Assembly (NCBI GenBank): GCA_032622095.1
Contig: CP136067.1
Location: 197,368,052 to 197,432,051, forward strand
From: Siphonodentalium dalli
Lineage: Eukaryota > Mollusca > Scaphopoda > Gadilida > Siphonodentaliidae
Reading direction: 5' to 3'
Length of the DNA: 64,000 nt
Shown here: in pieces, positions 1 through 10,276 of the stretch
How positions within the stretch are numbered: position 1 is the first letter of the stretch
Layout of the letters: each line of letters opens with the position of its first letter
Made by a program: the position numbers and the translations under genes
The notes under the pieces: model-generated
Seen by the model: only the letters and a program-made list of their open reading frames with translations
The model's database searches: none
Told to the model about the DNA's origin: nothing

Positions 1-145
1 TCATTTTGAGATATATACCCGTATATAGTTACGCGCGATTACACAGTTTCGGGGATTCAACACAACTCACAAATACATCATATACTAATGCGTTCGAGAA
101 AATTTTCTGGTCTTCAATGTGGTAGTTGACTCTGAATTTATGTTC
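1..145. other. Unassigned sequence at left edge
   Basis: AT-rich sequence before the first repeat. No gene, exon or repeat was recognised. Confidence 0.3.
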
Positions 146-608
146 TTAAAGGTACTCAATCCGATTCAATGGTCCCCATATCATCCGATTCCAACAACAA
201 CAACAACAACAATCTTTTTGAAATGCCGCTTCAGCTATCACAATCGAGTAATTGCCCAAAAACAATGCTAACCACTGTCAACTACATGTATATAGTATAA
301 AATTGCCCAAAACCTGTTACTAATCAACATTTTGTTCAACGAAATTTTGCCAGTTGGTCAAATATCTGACACAAAAAAGCCACTTTATTTTAGAGTTATC
401 CATCTTCATCCGCAATTTGGTCCGAGACCGCCTTCTCGTCGACTGTTTACTTGGCCACTTAAAATTATCGGTGGTGAAAAATAACATCGATATCTGATCA
501 CTCTGAGCTGTGATGGGTGGATTCCTCGACTCGAATCAAATATTTTTTACCCCCGAAGCCAAGGAAATAGTAATTTGCGAACGTTAATTCGGATTATGCA
601 TCTTTAAA
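146..608 (+). mobile_element. MITE family A, copy 1
   Basis: An interspersed element seen at least seven times in the window. Its ends are inverted: it starts TTAAAGGTACTCAATCCGA and ends TCGGATTATGCATCTTTAA, an imperfect copy of the reverse complement. The interior has an AACAACAAC run, the block GTTATCAGAATCGAT, and a block beginning GATCACTCTGAGC followed by CGACTCGAATCAAAT. No transposase is encoded. Short ORFs in some copies are not conserved as frames. The superfamily is not established. Confidence 0.75.
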
Positions 609-723
609 TTGTAATCGCCAGCATGTGGACTCTATTTCTTAGTGGCAATTAAACCATTCATCGACCTTCATTAACCATTTCTTAAACCCGAGCTTCCTGA
701 AATTTTGCAACAAAAAAAATCTA

Positions 724-940
724 TGCCAATGCATTCTCTTATATATGAGTCTCCCATAGGGAGAATCGCATATATAAGAGAATACATGGGCCTAAATATA
801 GTTACTTTGACCTTGTAAACCGGCGCATTCTCTTATATATGCGAGGCTCCCTATGGGAGACTCACACATGTAAGAGAATGCACTGGCACAATATATTTAA
901 TGCTGCACCAGCGCTGCTCCAGCCATGAAAGGGTCAACAC
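724..940 (+). mobile_element. Double-hairpin element family B, copy 1
   Basis: Two hairpins (725-792 and 823-889), each made of GCCAATGCATTCTCTTATAT-type arms around a CCATAGGG-like centre, are joined by a short spacer. The second hairpin is roughly the reverse complement of the first, so the whole is also an inverted repeat. After the second hairpin, the sequence TTTAATGCTGCACCAG continues to about 940 and recurs in the copy at 17772. It is non-coding. Confidence 0.75.
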
Positions 941-1113
941 GATAAAAGACGAAAATCTTTGCATGCATCATCGAGTCCACCACTGACCATGATCTGATCA
1001 TAACAACATAACTATGTACGAAATAATCACCCCAAACAGAACCACATCACGTTACTCATGTTACTGCGAGCGGCAAAAAGTTAGAACGCCACGATTAACT
1101 CACAAACATCTAT

Positions 1114-1558
1114 TGAAGGTACTCAATCCGATCAGACGGTCCCCATATCATCAAGATACAACAACAACAACATTTCTTCAAAATACGCTTTAGTTATCAG
1201 AATCGATTTATTGCAACAAAATAATGCTGTCGACTATGGTACAAATTTCCCAAAACTTGTCATTTATCAACATTTTGTTCAACAAAATATGGCCGTATTA
1301 TCACTTAAGTATCACGAAATTTGGACGTATTATCACTTGATTTTAGAGTTATCCATCTTCAACCGCAATTTTGTCATAGACCATCCGTGTTTCCTGGCCA
1401 CATTGAATTGCACATCTCGAGAAATAACAAACTTAAAAAATCGACATCTGATCACTCTGAGCTTTGATGGGTGGGTTCCTCGACTCGAATCAAATATGTT
1501 TTACCCCCGAAGCCAAAGAAATAGTAGTTTAGCGTTAATTCGGATTGGGTCCCTTTAA
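1114..1558 (+). mobile_element. MITE family A, copy 2
   Basis: It starts AAGGTACTCAATCCGATCAG and ends TCGGATTGGGTCCCTTTAA, with the same internal blocks as copy 1. A 115-codon ORF falls inside this copy, but it is not conserved in the others and is not considered a gene. Confidence 0.78.
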
Positions 1559-3206
1559 GTGATTGAGGTGTGTTTGATATTCAAAATCGGGACACAATTG
1601 ACACCTATTTTTCTGGTAAATGCCAGTTATAAATATGAGTTTTTAACGATTACAAAACATCGTTAAATGTGCATTGCGAATTTCCATAGCTCATGTACTA
1701 TCTATCCCACCAGGAAAACATTTATATATGTTTTAAACAGATTTAAAACCAAACCCGCGTTATGTTAGAGACTTAATTTGTGACGTAGGTGACCATGTAA
1801 ACATTTTGTTGAAACGTGACACGTCTATGCATGTCTATGCATGTATATATTTGGTAGTAATTCGTCGGTTATAATTTGGATATGTCTCAGCGTTTAATTT
1901 ATTGCACACCCAATGGCATATATATACAGAAGATTTCAAAACATTCAATAAAAAATTATGTATTGTTCTTGAACAATTCAAACCGATTACGTGAACAACA
2001 TCATTGGCGGCGTCAACCTTAACAGACAATTTCTTCAATAAATTATTAGTTTTTGTCTACAATAAGCAGATGTTTGTTCAATTAAATAAACAATATCGAC
2101 CTAAATGTTAGTATGTTACAAGCTACAATCTTCAGAGTGTGAGCAATAAACATGGAACAACACAGTTTTGTGAATATGTTAAACGTTCTTACATCGCGTC
2201 ACAACAAACTCGTGCAATAACGTTAACCAGATCACACACTTGTGTCGTTTTATCTATGTCATATCAGAACACTTGTCCTTACACACAGCACTATTCATCA
2301 GTGGGATGAAACAGTTGCCAATTTCTCATGATAAACATTAATGGTCGTGGTAGTTGTGTAAATTACTAATTAGAAACCATAATTGGACAGAGATATATTA
2401 TTGTTTAGGAGGCAATTTTGATTACGTGAATTATATGAAATTGGTGGTAACATCTTAGAATTAAGTCCAGTCTGGAGTAAACTACATACCCACATATAAA
2501 AAATAGTGGACTGACGACCTTTCGTTCAGTTTTCATTTCCCAAACCCGGGATTCCTTGTATTTACCGCCAATCAAAACTTACTTTAAGAAATGTGTGCGC
2601 TAATAAAAATCTATTAACATGTCACGTGCTCTTGGTGTGGAAATTCTGAAGGTGTGGCTAAAGGTTGTTAAAAATAGTATCCATGACGTCATGTTATACC
2701 GGAAGAGAGAAATAATTTGTTCTAAGTCCAAGAAATCCACATAAATAGACATTTTTTATAATTTCAAGCAGATCTGTCTTTAAAATACATTTTATTTTGG
2801 AACCTGGATGCTATTTACCTTTATTGTCGGTAAAAATACCGCCGAACGAAAAGTCATAAACCCTGCAACTATTAATTCCGATTATGAGAATCGGCTTCAC
2901 AGGGGTTGAAGCGGCCATGACGGCACTTGGCACGTGACCATGTTTACACCTGTCAATCACGACTAATTTTATATTTATATTTAGCGCGGTGTGACGTAAT
3001 TTGGGGGAAGCCCGCAACCGTACAGAAATGAAAAGTTGACGGGAGTGCGATAGACTCAGTATCAGTATGAATCCGAGTGTATGTTTACAAAGACTGAATT
3101 AAGTCATGCCCGAATAATATGTTCACGAAGGGGCTCAGGCATCGGTACGCATGGCCAAAAGAAAAACGGATCATTCTAGTGTTGGGCTGACTATAAAAAG
3201 ACTTAC
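1559..3206. other. Intron/flank of the Ras-like gene, nothing recognised
   Basis: About 1.6 kb of AT-rich sequence downstream of exon 4. It was searched for a minus-strand acceptor followed by NKxD, to complete the Ras-like gene, without success. Short ORFs here have no recognisable motifs. Confidence 0.3.
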
Positions 3207-3369
3207 CCACTAAGACTACAGGCGTTCCGCGTACATTTCTTGCCTGTTGGACAAACTTCAGCATAGAATCTATGGCTTTCAGGCTGGACCTGTCTATAAC
3301 AGAATATATGAGAATAATCCCATCCAATTCTTGAAGGAATGGTATTGTCGAAGTGTCCATCGTGTCTCC
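3207..3369 (-). CDS. Ras-like GTPase exon 4 (beta4-alpha3-beta5)
   Basis: This 163-nt exon has acceptor gcgtttcag and donor GTGG|GTAAGT. It reads GDTMDTSTIPFLQELDGIIL, then IYSVIDRSSLKAIDSMLKFV, then QQARNVRGTPVVLVG. ELDGIILIYSVIDRSSL matches the beta4 strand and following helix of Ras-family proteins (DGxxLVYSxxDxxSF), and VVLVG is the strand just before NKxD. It begins in phase 0, matching exon 3, and ends one base into the glycine codon. The next exon should start with two bases and encode NKxD; no acceptor followed by such a sequence was found in 1-3200 on this strand. Confidence 0.78.
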
Positions 3370-4531
3370 CTGAAACGCATAATATAGAATTGTAATTCAA
3401 GCTGAATAATTGTCGTTAGAACACGCATTATGATTGGCCGAGAGCTGCTAACTTCTGTCAGCGATTCACCAGCATCGCACACACTGATTTGTGAACATAT
3501 TTTGAATAGAGCATGGTGTTCTTAACAACGCGCGTCAAATACGTCACATCGCAGCCAGGTGTCCAGTAATCGAGTTCATTTGATCATCGAAATAAATATA
3601 TCTCACTTCGCAGCATGTCATGACGACAAAAAGTGGCTTTCGTGGTGCAGTGTTTTAATCGTGTTGGTGAGTTGAATTACAATGAAGATAAACGAACCCT
3701 GTTTCGTTAGATACTCGGCGATTCGAGCATGAATCAGTTTGTGAACGAGCCGGTTCGAATACCCGATTATCCAACTCAATAGGGCATTTTATCTCCTGAG
3801 CGATTAAGTGATCATGTTTGATGGAATGGAAGGGCGGACTTCTTTGCTAATAAAATACTAGAATATTACGTCATAATTTGCCATGCACCAATTCCAGATT
3901 AGAGATATTTTCCAATGTCGGTCTTCCTATGAGTATAGTTTTGCCTGGAAAATGTAGAATAATATCATGGCATCGCAATACTACATGTATACACTATACG
4001 GCCTTTTAGTATACGCTCAACAACAGATTATAGAAGAAATCGCTTACAGATAATTATCGTTATCCACCGATAGCAGTGAAGATAAAGAAAATTATACTTT
4101 CATTGTAGCTTTAACGTAACTGAATTTCTTGAATAACTATGCACAGCACGAGTAAACTAAAAAGAAAATCTAATGTTTTTGAGTGGATATCGAAAATTAT
4201 CTCATTCGTGACCGCGACAAATATTTATTTTTCGCTCGTTGGAAGCCACTCGAAAAATAGACATTTGTCTCGGTCACTCACGAGATAATGTTTGGTATCC
4301 ACCAAAAAACACTAGATATCCTCTATATATACATATCACAAGACATTCTCAATTATATAGCTTTAATTTTTTCACTTTGTGTCTATTCTATGAACCGATG
4401 GCCATATTGGATGCCATCTTGAATTCTGGGAAATGTTCAAATGTGAAAACTTCATATCCGTACCTGAAGTTTTAACAGATATTACACAGATTAACAAACA
4501 ACTTAAAACGAGAATTTTCACTTACTCCTTA

Positions 4532-5471
4532 ATCACGCTGGTCATCATATAGTACCCGCGGGCAAATATTGAGTAAACCCCGTTGCGGGCACGAGTGAAG
4601 ACTACAGGTAGGTTTGTTTTGAGGGAAAATTTGTCATTAATTGTTTTTTTTTCGGACACAGGTCCTGATCCACGAGGTGCTTGCCGAACCCATCTTCAGC
4701 CAAATGTCAACAGTTCGACGAATAAAGCTCCATAAAGTGACGAAATGCTCGATAAATTGTGAGATTAATCTTCCATTTTTCAAATTTGTGTGTTTCCAGA
4801 TCCAAGATGAGTGCGTGGTGATACATTTGGACATTTTTGTCAACATTACATTGTTATGGATAGTTTAGGAAACTAAATCTGCAATCACATTAGAATTTGC
4901 TGCATTTAAGTAGGACAATATTGACAATTGCATGTGATCCTCTACGGCGTCGGAGTAAATCTCGAAGCGGGCAAGATTTTGCCCGCATCGAAGTTTAATC
5001 CTGCCCGCATTACGTTTTACTGTATCGATGCACGGTATGTTTGGAAAGATGTCTTTATTCGAGTTACTGGAAAAGGATTTGGGTTTTTTAGTATCAAAAC
5101 ACGTCACGGATAGAGTGTCCCATATAGATTGTTCCACGTTTAAATAAAGATTCTCGAGAAGTGTTTGCAGTGAAAGTTTTTCTGAATGAAATTTAAATTT
5201 ACCCCGAAATTACGAATGCGCTCGACTAAGATTGTGTTGTTCTCGAGAACTGACATCTAATTTTCTCTGAACTCCTGTCAAAGTATAAATAGGCATTCCT
5301 TGTCATGTATGTCTTACATTGGTTGGTACGCCTTCTAAATTAAAAACTTTTAACTGATTAGACTAGCCCTGGGTATGAAAAAACTGTTATTGCCCGATGT
5401 GCTGTTTACTGACGCCCGCACCGGGGTTTACTGCCCGGTGGGGATTATAGGATGACCAGCGTGTTGATTGG
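4532..5471. mobile_element. Inverted-repeat element beside exon 3
   Basis: Imperfect terminal inverted repeats of about 60 bp bound about 0.94 kb. The left end has ACGCTGGTCATCATATAGTA and a later AGTAAACCCCGTTGCGGGC. The right end carries the reverse complement with a few changes (GCCCGCACCGGGGTTTACT, then GGATGACCAGCGTGT). A perfect internal hairpin, GCGGGCAAGATTTTGCCCGC, lies near 4970. There is no transposase, so it is probably a non-autonomous DNA transposon. The right end stops about 23 nt from the exon 3 donor. The rest of intron 3 (3370-4531) holds nothing recognised. Confidence 0.55.
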
Positions 5472-5499
5472 CCTTTTGTTCCTCGATTAATAGGCTTAC

Positions 5500-5585
5500 C
5501 TTCGAACATATATTTACATCGAGTATTGAAAGATAGCATGTTTCGGCATCAACTGTATCCCACTTGCCATACGCTCCGCACACAC
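5500..5585 (-). CDS. Ras-like GTPase exon 3 (beta2-beta3, before switch II)
   Basis: This 86-nt exon has acceptor ttttctacag and donor AAG|GTAAGC. After two bases completing a glycine codon it encodes VCGAYGKWDTVDAETCYLSI then LDVNICSK. DAETCYLSILD is an unmistakable match to the beta2-beta3 hairpin of Ras proteins (D-G-E-T-C-x-L-x-I-L-D). Immediately after the LD, canonical Ras has TAGQE; here the residues are VNICSK, so the DxxG (G3) motif and catalytic glutamine are absent. The exon ends in phase 0. The right terminus of an inverted-repeat element lies about 23 nt downstream of its donor. On the acceptor side, a PIF-like MITE end lies about 140 nt away. Confidence 0.75.
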
Positions 5586-5725
5586 CTGTAGAAAAGTAAA
5601 TGAGAAATTATTTGTAATATAAAAAAAAAATCTGTCGCCTTCTCTCACTCAAAGTTGTTGATAATTGTGTCAGACTAATTACACAGATTTTTCTATCATC
5701 TTTCTTCTCACATGGTTCGCTTTGG

Positions 5726-5841
5726 TAAGGATGCATGTTATATGCACGTTTCCGTTTATATTCTGGCACCATGGAGATTTTCTACAACAAAATGTCTGCA
5801 AAACACACCGCGCCAACTTGCCAGCACATGAACGCACCCTT
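5726..5841 (+). mobile_element. PIF/Harbinger-like MITE family F, single arm
   Basis: This matches the right terminal inverted repeat of the element at 50462-50882, including TTTTCTACAACAAAATGTCTG and the end GAACGCACCC followed by TTA. Only one arm is present, so it is a solo or truncated copy. It lies about 140 nt upstream of exon 3 in transcription order. Confidence 0.55.
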
Positions 5842-6055
5842 AGTCGTGATGCGGTGTATATTGACACATGGCAAATTTGAGAGTGTCGTAAACACCAAGG
5901 CATGGATCTTGTGGGTTCAAATATGATATACCCGCCATTATCCGGTTCATAAAATAAACCCAGTTGGTGATAACATGATGTACTAGTCTCGGTGTTTCGT
6001 GTCATCACACAATTAAGATGTATCCTCGTGTATATATGGGTACATATTCACTTTA

Positions 6056-6550
6056 TATTTACATACTAAGTGTGATTATCACTAAATCCAGCATTCCGAT
6101 TGGTCGGCGCCCACGTGGCTAGTTGCAATTATTTCGGGTCATAACTGCAGCCTCATAATTACATCGACGCGTCATTGGTTTTGGAAAGACGAACGCGTAA
6201 TGTTTTGGGCGCATTTGGACTCGCGCAGGATTGACTTAATAAATCATCGGGTTTCAATACAAAGAGAAATTGTGTCTGTTAACATTTGCCAAGGGTGCTA
6301 ATGGATATTTTAGGCTGGTTTTGTCACGATACACTTTTAGATTTAAATACATTTACAAAAGTGGCTTTTTCGCTAAATGTATATAAATATAAGGATTAAC
6401 TGTCATGTGGACTGTTGTTATGGAGATGTAACCGCGAGGTGAGTGGTCATAACTTGTATGTAAAACCATTCGGGTTTTACACAAGTTATGACCACTCACC
6501 TCGCGGTTACATCTCCATAAAAAACAGTCCACATGACAGTTAATCCTTAT
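6056..6550 (+). mobile_element. Terminal-hairpin element family C, copy 1
   Basis: The element starts TATTTACATACTAAGTGTGA and ends with a long hairpin (about 6390-6550) whose outer arm is AAGGATTAACTGTCATGTGG. The arms are near-perfect over about 75 bp with the loop near 6465-6475. Unlike a TIR transposon, the 5' end does not match the hairpin. Copies 2 and 3 are at 15516 and 51227. It is non-coding, and its transposition class is not known. Confidence 0.78.
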
Positions 6551-6784
6551 ATCTTTATCCATACCTGGCTCATTATAGAATCAGAATTTTTTAATCTCAA
6601 ATCGCCGGACGTGTCCGGTATAACAGAGTGTAGTTATGAATACACGTCAATATATACAAATAGATGGTAATGCGGTTGAAAGCAATATATATAGTTCAAT
6701 AATCATGTGCACGTTCGGGAAGGGTGGGATATGTGCGTACGTGATGTGATTTAGTTGGGGGTGGGTGCTTCAAGGTTCGCGTGG
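6551..6784 (-). other. LINE 3' untranslated region (probable)
   Basis: Non-coding sequence between the ORF2 stop and hairpin element C1. I infer it to be the 3' UTR of the LINE. No clear poly(A) or short-repeat tail was recognised, so the exact 3' end is not fixed. Confidence 0.4.
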
Positions 6785-9700
6785 TTATGCCACAGGGGGC
6801 TCCATTAGGCGGAGGGCGTCTCGGATGAACATACTAAGATTGGTGAGGGTTCTTTTATTTGTGCACGTGAAGAGGGCATTGAGTTTGTGGGCATTTGGGC
6901 GCGTGTAGTAGTATGATTTAAGATATTTTCGTCTCAAATCGCATAGTTTTTCACATTTGAGTATGATATGGTATTCATCACCAAGTTCAACGTCGCACAG
7001 CGTGCATTTTCGATCGGAGTAGTCTTTTTTTGCCCACGATCCGGATTCGATCGGTAAGTTATGATTTCTTGTACGAAATTTAATCAGACGCCTTACTACT
7101 GTTTGGTTTTCTAATGAGAGATATATTTCCTTTGAAAAGTCAGTCTTGATGATTCTGTAGAAGGCACATTTATTGGATTTTACTATATCACCATGCCATG
7201 ATTGTACAAATGCGTCTTGTATTCGATCTTTGATGAGTCTATTGAAAGATGGTGGGTTGATAGTTGCTTGGTCTATCCAAATAATGGATAGGCCGAGGTT
7301 ATTTAGGCTTGTTCGTATAAAGTCAATCCAACCATGTCTCCAGTTGTTTGTGCAGTGGTAGCTATACAGTGCATAATAGAGTATAAGTGGGAGTCTATTG
7401 CACTGCATGTTCATAAGTTTATTCCAATATGTTAGACATCGTAGTTGTATCTTTTGGCTAATTGGGCATATACCCGTCTCCCCATAAATAAAACATGTAT
7501 TTGTGGTTTTGCGCAGGTTAAGTGCAAATTTAAGAAACCAGGTTTCTAACTTTTCTAGGCAGGTGGTGTTTTCAAAACCCCATACTTCGGCTCCATATGT
7601 CATTATGGGAGTTATTGCTTTTTCGTAAATTTCAAGAACGCTGTCATAGGAGAGGTTATTTTGTCTGGCTTTACTTATGAGTGCGTACATAGCTTTCTTT
7701 GCATCTTTACATCTCATGTTTCGTTCCCTGCTAAATGATCCGTTTTTACTAAACCACGTGCCCAAGTATTTGAAGCTATCCACGATCTCAATTTCGTTAC
7801 CGTTTATTTTGAATGACATTGATTTTCTTTGTTTTGGTTTTCTACCAAGAACCATGATTTTAGTTTTGGAGGCATTGATGCTTAGCTTCCATGTGTCACA
7901 GTACGATGCGAAGTGATTTAAGGAATTTTGTAAACCGGAATGGGAGTCTGAGATTAGAGCTGTATCATCAGCGTATATTAATAGGAGTAACTTCATATAT
8001 ACCCCTGTTTCATGGCCATTGATTTTACTTATGTCTATACCCCTACAGTAACAATTTTGTAGGTATTCCTCGATATCGTTGATGTACATGGCGAAAAGTA
8101 TCGGTGAGAGACAATCACCTTGTTTTAGGCCAATTAGACTTGAGAAAAACCCAGATGACTCATCGGTCATCACACACATCTTTAAATTATGGTACATACT
8201 CTTGATAGTATTCAGGATTTTTCCATTTACGCCAAAATGTAGAAGTTTTCTCCAAAGACCTTCTCGCCAAACAGTATCAAAGGCTTGTGAAAAATCGATG
8301 AATGCACAAAATAGGGTTTTCTTATTGAGCTTCATTATCTGGGTGAGCGCATGTAGGGAGAATATATGATCAATCGTACTGTATCCTTTGCGAAACCCCG
8401 CCTGCGCTTCGGACTGAAGGTTATTAATCTGAAGAAAGCTATTTATGCGATTGCAAATGATACTCGTGAACAGTTTTGACATCGTGCATAGAAGTGTGAT
8501 TTTCCTGTAATTTTCAGGTTTATCAGGGTCATCTTTCTTATAGATGGGTCGGATCATACCAATCGCCCAGTCATTTGGGATACAGCTTGTTTCTAATATT
8601 GTATTGAACAGTTTCTTATAGAAGTATCCTAATTTCTTTATACTATGCTTGATCATTTCATTCGGTATTGAATCGAAACCTGATGCTTTGTCATTTCTAA
8701 GGCTCTTTGCTGCATATTCGATTTCGTTAAGGGATATTTCAGCATTCAGAAGCGAATTATCTATAGTATTCGATGGTAAGTATGTGTTCATTAGGACCCC
8801 ATGCGTATGTTGACCGCTGATTTCGACGGCGATGTCGCGTTCAACTGATTCATAGTACTTCTGAAACTCTGGGGCAGGGGGTGGGGGCCTTTTACAATTT
8901 TGTCCATCTAGTTCCCGGATTAGTTTCCAAAATTCTTTGCTTGATTTTCCCTTTAAATTATGTATTTGTTTCCTCAGATTAAGTTTATGTGTTCGCTTAC
9001 TGTTTTGCTGTGTGCATTTATATGAGCGTCTATTTTCGAGCATACGTGCCTTATTGTGTTCAGAGGGGTAGCGTTTGAAATTTGTTCGCGCCTTTCTATA
9101 GTTCGTCCTCGTATGAACGCAATCACACGAGAACCACGGCATACCTGACTGTTTCCTCCTTTTACCGGATTTTGTCGGTTTAGTATTCTTGCGCACTGTA
9201 TGTTTGTTTGTGGTGTTTGTCGCGTCCATCAGAATAGATTTTAACTTCTCATATGCCACATTTATGCCTGTTTCTGGGTCGGGATTTGTTAAATCATTTT
9301 CAAGTGATATTAATTCATCAGTTTTGATCGCCTCAATCGCACGCGTGAATGCAGCTATTTTAGGTTTATCCCAATTCCGGATCACGACACACTTCGTCGG
9401 ATTATGTGCCTGTCGGTTAACGGGAGCAGGATTTATGACCGTGACCGTCGTTCTAGTTTTATTCTGAGGGATTATCTTGAGTGAGAGAATTAGTGGTGAG
9501 TGAACATCGGATAATAATTCATTAAACGGTTCTACGAGAAATAATTCGATGTTATCGGTAAGCTTTGGGTTACATATTGCATAGTCAATGACACTGTTGT
9601 TCCTTGTTGTATAACCACCGTTGTGTTTGATATCTTGTTTTCTACCATTCAAAATGAGCAAGTCATTTTCATGGCATATATGCATAAGTTTAGCCCCTGA

Positions 9701-10246
9701 GCCGTTTACCTTGATATCAGGATTGAATCGCTTTTTCTTTACGCTTTTAATTGAGTGTATGCGGATTAACCGCTCTGCAAGTGCACTATCATCTAGGGAG
9801 CCCGTTCTGGAGTTGAAGTCTCCAGCTATCAGCACGTTATCGTATGATACAAGTTTATCTAATATTGAAATTTGGGTATTGTCAAATGTATTTTCGTTAA
9901 AGAATTTTGATGTTTCACAAGGGATGTAAACACTTCCAATAGCGTAAGTATTTCCTTTTCCTTCCTGAAAGAGGCACCATAATATTGTTTTACAATCATC
10001 ATTGATAATTTTGAAATTATTTTTGTGAATATGCTTAACAGCGATACATAGTCCACCTGAACGGATTTTCGAATGTTTTTTCCTGTTTTTGAAACCAAGG
10101 ATATGAAAATTGTCAATGCAGATCGACGTTGCGTCTATATCATCAGTATTTGTTTCTTGAAACATTAAAATGTCAAACTCGTTAATAAATTCTGAGAACT
10201 CGGGGTCTTCTAATCTAGATGATAGCCCACATACATTCAGTGACAT
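6785..10246 (-). CDS. LINE ORF2: APE endonuclease and reverse transcriptase
   Basis: The 1153-residue ORF is intact and drives target-primed reverse transcription of its own RNA. An N-terminal AP-like endonuclease (about residues 1-235) shows SLNVCGL, FQET, SGGLCIAV, AGDFNSRTG and LSDVHSP. The reverse transcriptase follows (about 510-850) with AFIDFSQAFDTVW, GLKQGDCLSPILFAMYIND and the catalytic IYADD near residue 757. The C-terminal part carries CTLCDVELGDEYHIILKC, a CCHC-type zinc knuckle typical of these LINEs. It starts 30 nt after the ORF1 stop, so translation is likely coupled. The start lies directly at the first endonuclease strand, so very little can be missing. The layout resembles Jockey/CR1-type elements with an L1-like ORF1; the clade was not resolved. 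The absence of stops suggests recent activity. Confidence 0.93.
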   Translation of the reverse strand: MSLNVCGLSSRLEDPEFSEFINEFDILMFQETNTDDIDATSICIDNFHILGFKNRKKHSKIRSGGLCIAVKHIHKNNFKIINDDCKTILWCLFQEGKGNTYAIGSVYIPCETSKFFNENTFDNTQISILDKLVSYDNVLIAGDFNSRTGSLDDSALAERLIRIHSIKSVKKKRFNPDIKVNGSGAKLMHICHENDLLILNGRKQDIKHNGGYTTRNNSVIDYAICNPKLTDNIELFLVEPFNELLSDVHSPLILSLKIIPQNKTRTTVTVINPAPVNRQAHNPTKCVVIRNWDKPKIAAFTRAIEAIKTDELISLENDLTNPDPETGINVAYEKLKSILMDATNTTNKHTVRKNTKPTKSGKRRKQSGMPWFSCDCVHTRTNYRKARTNFKRYPSEHNKARMLENRRSYKCTQQNSKRTHKLNLRKQIHNLKGKSSKEFWKLIRELDGQNCKRPPPPAPEFQKYYESVERDIAVEISGQHTHGVLMNTYLPSNTIDNSLLNAEISLNEIEYAAKSLRNDKASGFDSIPNEMIKHSIKKLGYFYKKLFNTILETSCIPNDWAIGMIRPIYKKDDPDKPENYRKITLLCTMSKLFTSIICNRINSFLQINNLQSEAQAGFRKGYSTIDHIFSLHALTQIMKLNKKTLFCAFIDFSQAFDTVWREGLWRKLLHFGVNGKILNTIKSMYHNLKMCVMTDESSGFFSSLIGLKQGDCLSPILFAMYINDIEEYLQNCYCRGIDISKINGHETGVYMKLLLLIYADDTALISDSHSGLQNSLNHFASYCDTWKLSINASKTKIMVLGRKPKQRKSMSFKINGNEIEIVDSFKYLGTWFSKNGSFSRERNMRCKDAKKAMYALISKARQNNLSYDSVLEIYEKAITPIMTYGAEVWGFENTTCLEKLETWFLKFALNLRKTTNTCFIYGETGICPISQKIQLRCLTYWNKLMNMQCNRLPLILYYALYSYHCTNNWRHGWIDFIRTSLNNLGLSIIWIDQATINPPSFNRLIKDRIQDAFVQSWHGDIVKSNKCAFYRIIKTDFSKEIYLSLENQTVVRRLIKFRTRNHNLPIESGSWAKKDYSDRKCTLCDVELGDEYHIILKCEKLCDLRRKYLKSYYYTRPNAHKLNALFTCTNKRTLTNLSMFIRDALRLMEPPVA

Positions 10247-10276
10247 AATCTTTAGTTGGAACCCTCCCGGGCATTC

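Noticed and set aside
1211-1558. 115-codon ORF and relatives in MITE A copies
   Set aside because: Stops and frameshifts differ between copies, so no conserved protein.
2811-3017. Minus-strand ORF as possible last exon of the Ras-like gene
   Set aside because: No NKxD or SAK motif and no matching acceptor phase.
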